Origin: Nostoc sp. UHCC 0870
GTDB taxonomy: Bacteria > Cyanobacteriota > Cyanobacteriia > Cyanobacteriales > Nostocaceae
Reading direction: 5' to 3'
Assembly: GCF_022063185.1 (NCBI RefSeq)
Contig: NZ_CP091913.1
Span: 1,364,001 to 1,428,000 of the forward strand
Length of the DNA stretch: 64,000 nucleotides
Within the stretch, counting starts at the first letter, position 1; each line of letters starts with the position of its first letter. Of this stretch, positions 36,714 to 44,454 are shown in pieces. A program made the position numbers and the translations under genes. Below the pieces are notes generated by a model. It saw nothing but the letters and a program-made list of their open reading frames with translations. It had not been told where the DNA came from and did not search any database.

Positions 36714-37484
36714 TTATTTTCTCGAAATGAATTGCAGGTATGTAGTAATTGGGATTCCCCAACTGGAATGAACCATTTGGTTTAATAGTTCTGGCTTGGG
36801 GGATGTACCATCATCAAATGTATAAACTCCAAAATCTGGGTCACGGTTTTTTACCCGTCCGTTAATTCCCACCAATAGACCTTGTTGGTTAAAAATCGGG
36901 CCGCCACTCATCCCTAAACTGATATTATTGGTGTAACCTAAGCGATATCCTTGGTAGAGTGACTTAAGTAAAAGTAAAGACACTACTCCTTGGGTAAAGC
37001 GAAACCCCCGGATACCCTGATCAAAAGTTGTGGTGATCTGGTCTTGGCTATACATAGGAAATCCAGCTGTATGCACAAGTTCACCTGGTGTTACAGGTTG
37101 CGGATGAATGGCGGCGATGCGGTAAGGCTTTGCACTACGAAACTGAACAACAGCCATATCTACTTTCCCCACTTGCACAGAATTTTGTGTCAGGGGAAGA
37201 TGTTTTGTACCATCAAATGTCATTATTGTCAATTGATTAGTAAACCCAACTACGTGCCAACTTGTCAATAATGTATAAATTTGTCCTTGTCGCCGCACGA
37301 TTACACCCGAACCTGATGCGGAATCTGTGAAAATACGAACTGTGGTTTGACGAGCAATTTGTTTGATTTCTGACTGCACTACATCAGTGAATATAGCGGG
37401 ACGAACCTCTGCTATACAGATCATCGGATGAGTGCTTAATAATCCAACGCCAACACTAATCCATCCCAGTCGTATTAATAACAT
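36714..37484 (-). CDS. Trypsin-like serine protease (S1 family), exported, paralog
   Basis: A 256-residue protease with an N-terminal signal (LIRLGWISVGVGLLSTH). Triad residues are His in LTSWHVVG, Asp in KVDMAVVQF and Ser in SLGMSGGPIF. It shares the same layout as the next gene but little sequence beyond the core, so the duplication is old. Its ATG follows the TAA of the COP23-like gene directly, with no spacer, which implies translational coupling. Confidence 0.87.
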   Translation of the reverse strand: MLLIRLGWISVGVGLLSTHPMICIAEVRPAIFTDVVQSEIKQIARQTTVRIFTDSASGSGVIVRRQGQIYTLLTSWHVVGFTNQLTIMTFDGTKHLPLTQNSVQVGKVDMAVVQFRSAKPYRIAAIHPQPVTPGELVHTAGFPMYSQDQITTTFDQGIRGFRFTQGVVSLLLLKSLYQGYRLGYTNNISLGMSGGPIFNQQGLLVGINGRVKNRDPDFGVYTFDDGTSPKPELLNQMVHSSWGIPITTYLQFISRK

Positions 37485-38057
37485 TTATAACTCCCTAAGA
37501 TTACCAGGAGAAGGTTGTTGGGGTGCGGGTTGAGAGTTATTGGTAGATGGTGCTGGAGTGTTATCTTCACCTAAGTAGCTGCTGACATCAATGTAAGGAA
37601 TCTCACCACTTTCGTAAAGTGAAGGCGTTCCGGCTCGACCTTCGCGCCATGCTAAAAGATTGTTCAGTGTTGTTACTGCATCTTGCTTTGGTTTGAGGGT
37701 ATAAATAAGCCCTTCGCAGCGACCATTAAATTGACTGGCGGTACAAACCACTCGTTGGCGATTCATGATCCCGACAGTAATAAATCTCAACCTCTTTTGT
37801 TGGCGGTAAGTTTCCAAACGACCACTCACTTCTCGACAACGGGTGAGTGAGTCGTAACCACCTAAATTAGAAGTCCACCGAATCCAAGGCTCTATACCAC
37901 CAATATCGTTACGGTACATAGTAATTGGTTTTCCTGTGGAGGTATCGCAGTAAAAACCTCTAGTATTTTGTGTCCAGCCTGGTTGCTGTGTGTTAATAAC
38001 TGTACCGATAGCGATCGCACTGGCTGTAAAGATTGTGATTAATGATGAAATTTTCAT
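37485..38057 (-). CDS. COP23 domain-containing exported protein
   Basis: A 190-residue secreted or lipoprotein-like protein. A signal peptide (MKISSLITIFTASAIAIG) leads a COP23-type domain: FYCDTSTGKPITMY, TRCREVSGRLETYRQQ, VCTASQFNGRCEGLIYTL, with four Cys probably in disulfides. The tail is Pro/Gln/Ser-rich. COP23 was first described as a rhythmically expressed membrane protein of Synechococcus; its role is unknown. First gene of an operon with two trypsin-like proteases, so it may be their partner or substrate. Confidence 0.85.
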   Translation of the reverse strand: MKISSLITIFTASAIAIGTVINTQQPGWTQNTRGFYCDTSTGKPITMYRNDIGGIEPWIRWTSNLGGYDSLTRCREVSGRLETYRQQKRLRFITVGIMNRQRVVCTASQFNGRCEGLIYTLKPKQDAVTTLNNLLAWREGRAGTPSLYESGEIPYIDVSSYLGEDNTPAPSTNNSQPAPQQPSPGNLREL

Positions 38058-38317
38058 TGAGTAGGGTAATTTTACGTAACTTAGATAACAATAACGTATT
38101 TATTATTCTATTTGCAAGCGCAGATAAGCGATTTATCTCTTGATGAAGAGCAAAGGGAGCAGGGGTAGGCTAAATCTGATACGCGTAAGAGATGCAGAGA
38201 TTGAGCAATTCAATTTTTGGCTGTCAATAACACAACTCAGCCCAAAAGTATAATGTTTAGCAACTTTGATAATTACTACAATAAAATAGTCACACACCCA
38301 ACTCTGGAGTTCTCACA

Positions 38318-38893
38318 GTGGGCTTATTTGATGATTTTAGTCGGTTTCTGGAAAACCGTTTAGAGGAATTCTTGCGTAATAATCCGCATCTGGAATTAGA
38401 GGCGTTGTTAGAACAGCTGCGACAGCAAGAGGAAGATACATTAAAATTGATTGCAGATTTACAATTGCAAGAGAAGCGATCGCAAGAAGATATTCTCTCC
38501 ACTGCACAAGAGATTCAGCGTTGGCATATTCGTGTGCAGAAAGCTAAGGATTCAGGGAGACAAGATTTAGCTGCGGCGGCGCAAGAGAGAGAAGCAACCC
38601 TATTGCGTGAAGGAAATCAGCTTTGGGGACATATGCAAGGCTTGAAAGAACGCATCGCCCAATCTCAAGAATTGTTACACAAAATCCAAGTGCGGCGGCA
38701 GGAGGTACAAACCAAAGCAGCAGAAGCACAAACAACACGCGCTAAAGCCCAGACGCAACAGCGTATAGAAACTAACGGTTGGTGGAATACCGCTAACACC
38801 TCTAGCAGTGGATTTGATGACTTAGAAGAAAAGTTTCGGCGTTGGGAAACCGAGGATGAATTAGAACAGATGAAGCGCAATTTGGGAAAATAA
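38318..38893 (+). CDS. TIGR04376-type coiled-coil protein
   Basis: A 191-residue cyanobacterial protein of the family I recall as TIGR04376. The N-terminal amphipathic start MGLFDDFSRFLENRLEEFLR resembles the membrane-binding helix of PspA/Vipp1 proteins. About 110 residues of coiled coil follow, then a polar linker and a conserved acidic end (FDDLEEKFRRWETEDELEQM). GTG start at 38318 with GGAG upstream. Function unknown; membrane association is inferred from the first helix. Confidence 0.82.
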   Translation: MGLFDDFSRFLENRLEEFLRNNPHLELEALLEQLRQQEEDTLKLIADLQLQEKRSQEDILSTAQEIQRWHIRVQKAKDSGRQDLAAAAQEREATLLREGNQLWGHMQGLKERIAQSQELLHKIQVRRQEVQTKAAEAQTTRAKAQTQQRIETNGWWNTANTSSSGFDDLEEKFRRWETEDELEQMKRNLGK

Positions 38894-39278
38894 TCTGTAC
38901 ATTCCCAAACTTAAGAATGAAGGACATCCCCAAAAATTTTATCCTTCATTCTTCATATGTCATTAAATCTAGAAAAATCTGCTTTATTCTTAATTGAATT
39001 TTTACTAATTATCAATTATCTAAATTTTAAAATGTTTGTAGTAAGGACTTTAGTCCTTATTTTAGGACTCAATACTATTTTTTTACATTACCTAACATGG
39101 TTTGGTTTTTCCAGTCGTTCTACTTTCAATAAATAGTGAAATCTTTGTTTATTTTTTATATCAAGATTCAATTCTCTGCTAAAGTTGAATTAACCAGAGT
39201 GACAGGCTTGCTTTTTATTAATTTGTGATTTTTGTGATTGCCGCAGTATTTTTTGTCGTTCCAGATTACAACTGAGGC
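38894..39278. other. Intergenic region with two hairpins
   Basis: A 12-bp stem AAGAATGAAGGA/TCCTTCATTCTT (38913-38924 with 38942-38953) follows the coiled-coil gene but lacks a T tail. A palindrome AAGGACTTTAGTCCTT lies near 39043-39058 in a GTAGTAAGGACTTTA repeat, also present at 61175. Confidence 0.6.
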
Positions 39279-39851
39279 ATGGATAGAAGTATATTTTTAG
39301 ATGTGTTATATAGCCTACAAAGACTATTTGTAGGTTACATCCCTGCTGCTGTTGTAGGTAGTTTCTTCGGATATTTAATTGGAGTCAATGGTGCAATTTA
39401 TGAAATATTTAGACGAATAGTTCAGATACCTCATAGTATCCCCCCTGTAGCTTGGCTACCCCTAATGCTGGTTATATTGCCAGAGAAAGAATCAGCAATT
39501 GTGATAGTAATTTTTGTTGCTACCTTCTGGACAATTCTGATCAACACAGCCATAGGTATGCGACATTTTCGCAGACAAGACAATAACTTTCGAGTAGCTA
39601 TATTTCATATATTTCATGCTCTGAAAGTTGGGGTTTGGGTAGCATGGTTTACAGTAATTGCCGTAGAAATGCTAATAGATCAAAAAGGACTTGGTTCTCT
39701 GGCTTGGAATGGATATAAATCTGTCAACATCAATTACATATTTGAGGCAATAATTTATATAGGTGTTATTGGTTTTTTGCTGGATCAGTTACTCGACTTA
39801 GCAGGATATATGCTGGCTCAGATTGTGAGTAATGGTAAAAAATCTGACTGA
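39279..39851 (+). CDS. Orphan ABC-transporter permease-like protein (NrtB/SsuC type), shortened
   Basis: A 190-residue membrane protein similar to the permeases of nitrate/bicarbonate/sulfonate importers (SIPPVAWLPLMLVILPEKES, TFWTILINTAIGM, WFTVIAVEMLIDQKGLGSL). Typical members have about 250-280 residues. Compared with NrtB-like proteins from memory, the N-terminal helix is missing. The cytoplasmic EAA loop that docks on the ATPase is also reduced or absent, since QDNNFR passes directly to IFHALKVGVWVAWF. No ATPase or binding-protein gene is adjacent. It may be a degenerate remnant or a repurposed membrane protein. Confidence 0.7.
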   Translation: MDRSIFLDVLYSLQRLFVGYIPAAVVGSFFGYLIGVNGAIYEIFRRIVQIPHSIPPVAWLPLMLVILPEKESAIVIVIFVATFWTILINTAIGMRHFRRQDNNFRVAIFHIFHALKVGVWVAWFTVIAVEMLIDQKGLGSLAWNGYKSVNINYIFEAIIYIGVIGFLLDQLLDLAGYMLAQIVSNGKKSD

Positions 39852-39921
39852 AATAGTCCTAAATTTTTAAGGTGCGTTAGCCTACGACATAACACACCCT
39901 ACTGAGATAGTCCTGAATTTG
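39847..39921. repeat. GGTGCGTTA hairpin flanked by direct repeats
   Basis: A small hairpin (AGGTGCGTTA with TAACACACCT, near 39870-39899) related to the GTGCGTCAG elements. It is flanked by imperfect direct repeats CTGAAATAGTCCTAAATTT (39847) and CTGAGATAGTCCTGAATTT (39902). Confidence 0.6.
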
Positions 39922-39928
39922 GCAATTT

Positions 39929-41020
39929 TTAACTGATTAGTTGATGCTCAATTTTAATCTTACGACTTGCCATATTCTGCATAAACAAATCTGTTGTTAG
40001 TGCTGCTTCCACTGGCCAAACTCCTGGTTTTTTGAGTTTACCTGCTAATAATAATTGAGCAATACTCCCCGTACCACATCCAGCTGCAATGGCGGTATTT
40101 TCATGTACTAAATTTGAGCAATAAACAGCATCCTTACCATTTATTTGCCCTGCAACTTCTGAACGCACTGCTACCCCAATACCACTAAAAACATTGGTGA
40201 CATCTGTCATTAAATGACCGACATGAGACAAAAATTCAATTGTACTGTGACGCTGCATCCACCACTTAGGAAAAATGTGGGCAGTAATCCAAGTCAGATG
40301 ATTATAAAAATCTGGGACTGAACCAAACTTAGTAATCACAGTGTTGACATTGGGAAAAGCATGGGGAATTGTGAATGTTTCTGGCATATCAAACCAGTAA
40401 ACTCCACTGCGTTGATAAGGAGACGGAAAATTGACAATTTCTCTGTCACTATATGGCTTAACTAATTGCCATTGTCCATCTATCCAAGCATCAAAAGGAT
40501 GTTGCAATCCTAAAAAAGTGGTTCGCATGACGGTAATACCAGCACCACCAGAACCAGCAACTAAATAACTTAAATGTACCTTTTCTGGCTCATGGAATTG
40601 CTCGATACCTTGGCGTACCATACTATTAGAAATGCCGGGAAAAATACCAGTATTAACAATAGCAGTCACCCCAGCCGCTACGGCTTGTTCATGATAATTT
40701 AAAGCTTTGCTGGTAAAAGAACGGTGGTCACTAACATCTAAATAATTGACCCCATGTTCAATGCAGAGTTTAAGAACATTAGCATCACGGTAATGAAACG
40801 GCCCCGCACAATGGATAACTATATCAGAGTTGGCGATCGCTTCCCTCAACTTGTCAACATCTGCCAAGTCCAACACCAGCAAAGGAAAATCAACCCCCTT
40901 ACCCATCTCTGGGGAACGCCCCGTGATAGTAATTTTTGCTTGGGTGTGGGTAGCTATATCCTGGGCAACACTGCTACCAATGCGCCCCCTTCCTCCCAGA
41001 ATTAAAACGCGGTCTGTCAT
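39929..41020 (-). CDS. Saccharopine dehydrogenase-like NAD(P)-binding protein
   Basis: A 363-residue oxidoreductase. The N-terminal Rossmann fold has VLILGGRGRIGSSVAQDIA and ITITGRSPEMGKG. SDIVIHCAGPFHYRDANVL and YLDVSDHRSFT fit the saccharopine dehydrogenase/trans-acting enoyl reductase superfamily. The C-terminal half binds an unknown substrate. Homologs act on amino-acid derivatives, carboxynorspermidine or lipids, so the name is only structural. It is the last gene of a minus-strand series that includes an aminotransferase and a DUF1338 dioxygenase, which makes a role with 2-aminoadipate-type compounds conceivable. Confidence 0.82.
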   Translation of the reverse strand: MTDRVLILGGRGRIGSSVAQDIATHTQAKITITGRSPEMGKGVDFPLLVLDLADVDKLREAIANSDIVIHCAGPFHYRDANVLKLCIEHGVNYLDVSDHRSFTSKALNYHEQAVAAGVTAIVNTGIFPGISNSMVRQGIEQFHEPEKVHLSYLVAGSGGAGITVMRTTFLGLQHPFDAWIDGQWQLVKPYSDREIVNFPSPYQRSGVYWFDMPETFTIPHAFPNVNTVITKFGSVPDFYNHLTWITAHIFPKWWMQRHSTIEFLSHVGHLMTDVTNVFSGIGVAVRSEVAGQINGKDAVYCSNLVHENTAIAAGCGTGSIAQLLLAGKLKKPGVWPVEAALTTDLFMQNMASRKIKIEHQLIS

Positions 41021-41089
41021 TACTCCCTGTAGGCAACGATACCTCTATTTGACCAGTTTTTTGTCCTGTTGGCATCAGTTACAAGTATG

Positions 41090-41121
41090 AATTCGTAATT
41101 CGTAATTCGTAATTCGTAATT
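41090..41121. repeat. STRR, AATTCGT heptamer array
   Basis: Four 7-nt units AATTCGT between the dienelactone hydrolase and saccharopine dehydrogenase-like genes. A short CCCCTACA array (8-nt period) follows. Confidence 0.85.
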
Positions 41122-41149
41122 TGTCCCCTACACCCCTACACCCCTCCCT

Positions 41150-41884
41150 CTAAAACACCCTTCTCAAGAAAGCGATAATTTCCGCCCAAGCTGAGGTAGA
41201 GGCGGCTGCATCGTAGCGATAACCATCGTCGCGCATGAATGTATGTTCTGCTTCATACAGATGCACTTGGTGAGGAATTTTAGCTTGTTCTAAAGCTGCA
41301 ATTATAGTGTGGCGGTCATTTTCTGGGATGTGGGGGTCGAGAGTACCCAGTATTAATAACATTTCATTGGTGATTTCATTTACTCGGTTGATGGTATCAG
41401 CGACTCCTTTACCTAGTTTGCCGCTAGGAATACCTGTAGGGTAGCAGCAGACGGAGGCTTTAATTTCACTAGCAAAGGCGGCTCTAAAGGCTAAATGACC
41501 ACCGATACAAAAGCCGAGAGTGCCGATTTTGTTTGGATTGACTGCACTTTCACCTTTAAGAAAATCAATCATAGCACGACAATCAGCATCATATTCTGCG
41601 ATCGCAGTTCGCCGCGCATCATTATTACCTCGCATTCTCCCCAAATCATCCGGCTGAATCACCATCCCAATTGGTTCAAGACGATGAAAAATCTCTGGTG
41701 CTGCTACCACATAGCCAAATCCCGCTAAGTAGTTAACTAAACGCAGCATGGCATCACCCAACTGATAGATATCACTGTAGAATAAAATCCCAGGGTAAAC
41801 GCCTGATGGTTTAGGAGAAGCAACATAAACCCGCATCAAGCTATCATCTACCCGTAACTCCACATTACGCTTAGTAATTTGCAC
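41150..41884 (-). CDS. Dienelactone hydrolase family protein
   Basis: A 244-residue alpha/beta hydrolase. The nucleophile is Cys in LGFCIGGHLAFRAAF, the Asp is in ILGTLDPHIPENDR and the His is in YEAEHTFMRDD, the triad of dienelactone hydrolases. GILFYSDIYQLGDAML supplies the oxyanion-side segment. The real substrate is unknown; many cyanobacterial members are not linked to chlorocatechol breakdown. It lies between the Rieske oxygenase and the saccharopine dehydrogenase-like gene. Confidence 0.9.
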   Translation of the reverse strand: MQITKRNVELRVDDSLMRVYVASPKPSGVYPGILFYSDIYQLGDAMLRLVNYLAGFGYVVAAPEIFHRLEPIGMVIQPDDLGRMRGNNDARRTAIAEYDADCRAMIDFLKGESAVNPNKIGTLGFCIGGHLAFRAAFASEIKASVCCYPTGIPSGKLGKGVADTINRVNEITNEMLLILGTLDPHIPENDRHTIIAALEQAKIPHQVHLYEAEHTFMRDDGYRYDAAASTSAWAEIIAFLRRVF

Positions 41885-41980
41885 TTTTTTCGCTCCATCT
41901 CATGCTTTCAATAGCTTCTACATGAGTGAGTGGGGAAATCGGGATTTAGTCATTAGACCTCTTCCATAAATATTTTTTTG

Positions 41981-42040
41981 TTTCGCGCATTCGCCCTTGG
42001 CGTTCCCGCAGGGTAGGCGCAAAGGCGCAAAGAAGGACGC
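41981..42040. repeat. CGCAAAGG-type repeat interrupted by another palindromic repeat
   Basis: TTTCGCGCA (41981) and GGCGCAAAGGCGCAAAG (42016) look like the two halves of the repeat that flanks the GxxExxY gene. They are split by about 27 bp of a different common repeat (CCCTTGGCGTTCCCGCAGGG). Confidence 0.65.
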
Positions 42041-42106
42041 TATAACTTTTGCAAATGGTCTATTAGTCATTAGTTTTTCTACCCTTGTCCCCCTTCCCTT
42101 GTCCCG

Positions 42107-43489
42107 TTATCCCTTCAAATTACGTGGCGGTACAGTTTGCCCCTCATAGAACTGCTTACGGAGTTTGGTTAAGCCTAACCATGCTGCACCGAAGATAATA
42201 GGCGTTACTGTCTCCAAAACTATCACCGGAACTGATGTGATATCTAAAAATAACGACAATATCGGGCTACTTGCTAAAGAAACAGCAGCTATTACGCCAC
42301 TCCAGAACCTTAATTGCTCAATCCTCGCCAACGCAGTTCTACAACTGGCACACTTTTCTGTATGGGAATAATACCTTTCTAGTAAATATTCTTGAGGAAT
42401 TGGTGGCGGGAAAGCTTCTCCTGGGAACGGTTCAGCGTTGTAATTATTCACCCACTGACGCAATTCAAATACAAAACTATCTGCTTTTGTCGGTAGATAG
42501 AAGGCTTTAGAAAAATTCGGACTACCGCCTTTTGCTTCTAGATAGCGTTCTTGATAGTGGAGAAAAATTTGGTCATCTTCTAAAACACCATTCTGCCCCA
42601 GGTGATAGTACCAGCGAGGCCTCAACTTAATAAATATACCCGGCAGTTTGGAAGGAAACTTAAAGGGAAAACGGGCGAATAAACGACATTCACCTTTGCG
42701 GATGGGTGTAGCGTAGACAACGGTAAGAATCCTACCGCGTTCCGCGTTGATATCGTGCCACATTAAAGCAGGTGCAACAAAGGTTGTAGATAATTCTCCT
42801 GTTTGTCCAGGTTTTAGTCCTTGCTTCCAAATGCCTTTAAAACCGTGTTTGTCAGATTTCGCCACCTCCAGTTCTAAAGGTGCGGCGTTTTTTCTATTTC
42901 CTACTGTGCTGTGATGGGTGAAAGCAACATGGCTGGGGTCAAGTATATTCTCCAGCAGCGTGAGTGCATCGTAAGGTACATCTCTAAAGGTATTGATGAT
43001 AACCCACCCATCAGGCGATGTTTCTAATGGTTCAATAACAGGAATTTTAATTTTGTTAGCGTTCTCTGGGTTGCCAGCATACACAAATAACATACCCTGC
43101 CGTTCAGTGGTAGGCAATGATGACGCACAAGCGCGTTGAGAAGTCTCCGCTTGTCCGCCTTCCGGCTGCTGGGGAATGCGCTGACAATTGCCATCACCAG
43201 AAAAAGACCAACCGTGATAAGGACACTCTAACAGTCCTTCTTCATTAATTCGGCCTTCAGAAAGTTGTGCGAGACGATGGGGACACTGGTCTGCAAATAC
43301 TTGCCAGGACTGAGATTGCTTGTCCCACCAAATGACGATATCTCGACCCAACAGAGTAAAAGCAGTTGGTTTTGATTTATCTAAATCTTCTAGGTAATGG
43401 ACAGGATACCAAGCTTCATTCCAGTCAAAAGACTGCGGGTCACTGCCACCAGGTAACATTTCCTCTACGGTAGATTTTATCTCTAGCAT
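42107..43489 (-). CDS. Rieske 2Fe-2S oxygenase, pheophorbide a oxygenase/Lls1-like
   Basis: A 460-residue Rieske non-haem iron oxygenase. The cluster motif is complete: CPHRLAQLSEGRI and CPYHGWSFSG. The mononuclear iron site falls in LLENILDPSHVAFTHHSTVG, as in PaO/Tic55/CAO-type enzymes. A CxxC (EKCASCRTAL) near the C-terminus and two transmembrane helices at the end (AAVSLASSPILSLFLDI; VLETVTPIIFGAAWLGL) match the plant Lls1/PaO layout and membrane attachment. The substrate may be a chlorophyll breakdown product or another aromatic; not decided. It follows the DUF1338 gene by 11 bp, so both are probably co-transcribed. Confidence 0.9.
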   Translation of the reverse strand: MLEIKSTVEEMLPGGSDPQSFDWNEAWYPVHYLEDLDKSKPTAFTLLGRDIVIWWDKQSQSWQVFADQCPHRLAQLSEGRINEEGLLECPYHGWSFSGDGNCQRIPQQPEGGQAETSQRACASSLPTTERQGMLFVYAGNPENANKIKIPVIEPLETSPDGWVIINTFRDVPYDALTLLENILDPSHVAFTHHSTVGNRKNAAPLELEVAKSDKHGFKGIWKQGLKPGQTGELSTTFVAPALMWHDINAERGRILTVVYATPIRKGECRLFARFPFKFPSKLPGIFIKLRPRWYYHLGQNGVLEDDQIFLHYQERYLEAKGGSPNFSKAFYLPTKADSFVFELRQWVNNYNAEPFPGEAFPPPIPQEYLLERYYSHTEKCASCRTALARIEQLRFWSGVIAAVSLASSPILSLFLDITSVPVIVLETVTPIIFGAAWLGLTKLRKQFYEGQTVPPRNLKG

Positions 43490-43500
43490 CTTTTCGTTTA

Positions 43501-44403
43501 TTAACGTCGCGTCATTTCAAACAATTGTTGGGCGTTTTTCCCTAAGAAAGCCTGAAAAAGTTCTTGCTTACCTGGTGCTACTTCTACTAAATAACGTTGG
43601 GCAATTTCATAATAGGCATAAGTCCAAGGAATTTGTATTTCTTCACCGCTAATATCATCAATGACTGTCACCATTTCCTTCACTGCTGCGGTGGCGGTTT
43701 GACGTAAACCACAGGTAACATCACCCTCAATTTCTGCTTTCATCGGTACACCCAAACTAGCCAAACCACGAGCAGTAGTATCTATATCTGGGTATGCTGG
43801 CGTATTTTGGCGGTTAACGTAGCCAGTAAAATGATTGACAGCGTAACCATGTAACAGCACCCAAGCACCATATTGAGTAACTTGATTTACTGCTTCTATT
43901 GTAGAACGTAGAGGAATTTTCCAAGGACGAGTAAAAGCTGTTTGGAGTTGTTGAGTAATACTTTCATTATCACCCTCTTTTTGTAGGAAGGGAAAAGTCA
44001 CTTGATGCTGAATTGTAGAGCCGGTTTGATAAATTAGTTTGGCAATATTATCAGGTAATTCATCTACAATTAACTCACTAATAAACAGCTTGGGTAAATC
44101 AAATTCTACTTGTTGTGGATGGTGATAGTAACGAGCATAAAGGTGAGTTTGAGGAAAAGTATATTCCCCAACTGGTTCGTAACCCAAGGCTTCGGCGATT
44201 TGTCCTAAATAGTTGATTCCTAAGTTAACGTGACCTTGAGGACTATCAACTACCATCCGCAAAGACCGAAAGGCGATATGGTCATTGGCGACTGTTCCAC
44301 CCGCCGCAGTAATCATTTGTTCATAAGTTTGGGCATAATTAACTCTGGCTTTGTATTCTTGCCAAAGTGATTCCCAGAGATGACAAGCAATTTCAGGCTT
44401 CAT
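43501..44403 (-). CDS. DUF1338 protein, 2-oxoadipate dioxygenase/decarboxylase-like (HglS family)
   Basis: A 300-residue member of the DUF1338 family. In bacteria (HglS/YdcJ) and plants (FLO7) it is an Fe(II) enzyme that turns 2-oxoadipate into D-2-hydroxyglutarate in lysine catabolism. Visible features are NDHIAFRSLRM (first metal His and substrate Arg), GYAVNHFTGYVNRQ (second His) and a late Glu in IPWTYAYYEIAQR. The gene lies just downstream of a class III aminotransferase and 11 bp before a Rieske oxygenase gene. That setting supports an amino-acid-breakdown role, but the reaction here is inferred from the family. Confidence 0.87.
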   Translation of the reverse strand: MKPEIACHLWESLWQEYKARVNYAQTYEQMITAAGGTVANDHIAFRSLRMVVDSPQGHVNLGINYLGQIAEALGYEPVGEYTFPQTHLYARYYHHPQQVEFDLPKLFISELIVDELPDNIAKLIYQTGSTIQHQVTFPFLQKEGDNESITQQLQTAFTRPWKIPLRSTIEAVNQVTQYGAWVLLHGYAVNHFTGYVNRQNTPAYPDIDTTARGLASLGVPMKAEIEGDVTCGLRQTATAAVKEMVTVIDDISGEEIQIPWTYAYYEIAQRYLVEVAPGKQELFQAFLGKNAQQLFEMTRR

Positions 44404-44405
44404 TT

Positions 44406-44445
44406 TAATTTTGAATTTTGAATTTTGAATTTTGAATTTTGAATT
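44406..44445. repeat. STRR, AATTTTG heptamer array
   Basis: Five 7-nt units between the aminotransferase stop and the DUF1338 start codon. It fills most of the 51-bp gap. Confidence 0.88.
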
Positions 44446-44454
44446 GATTTGTCC

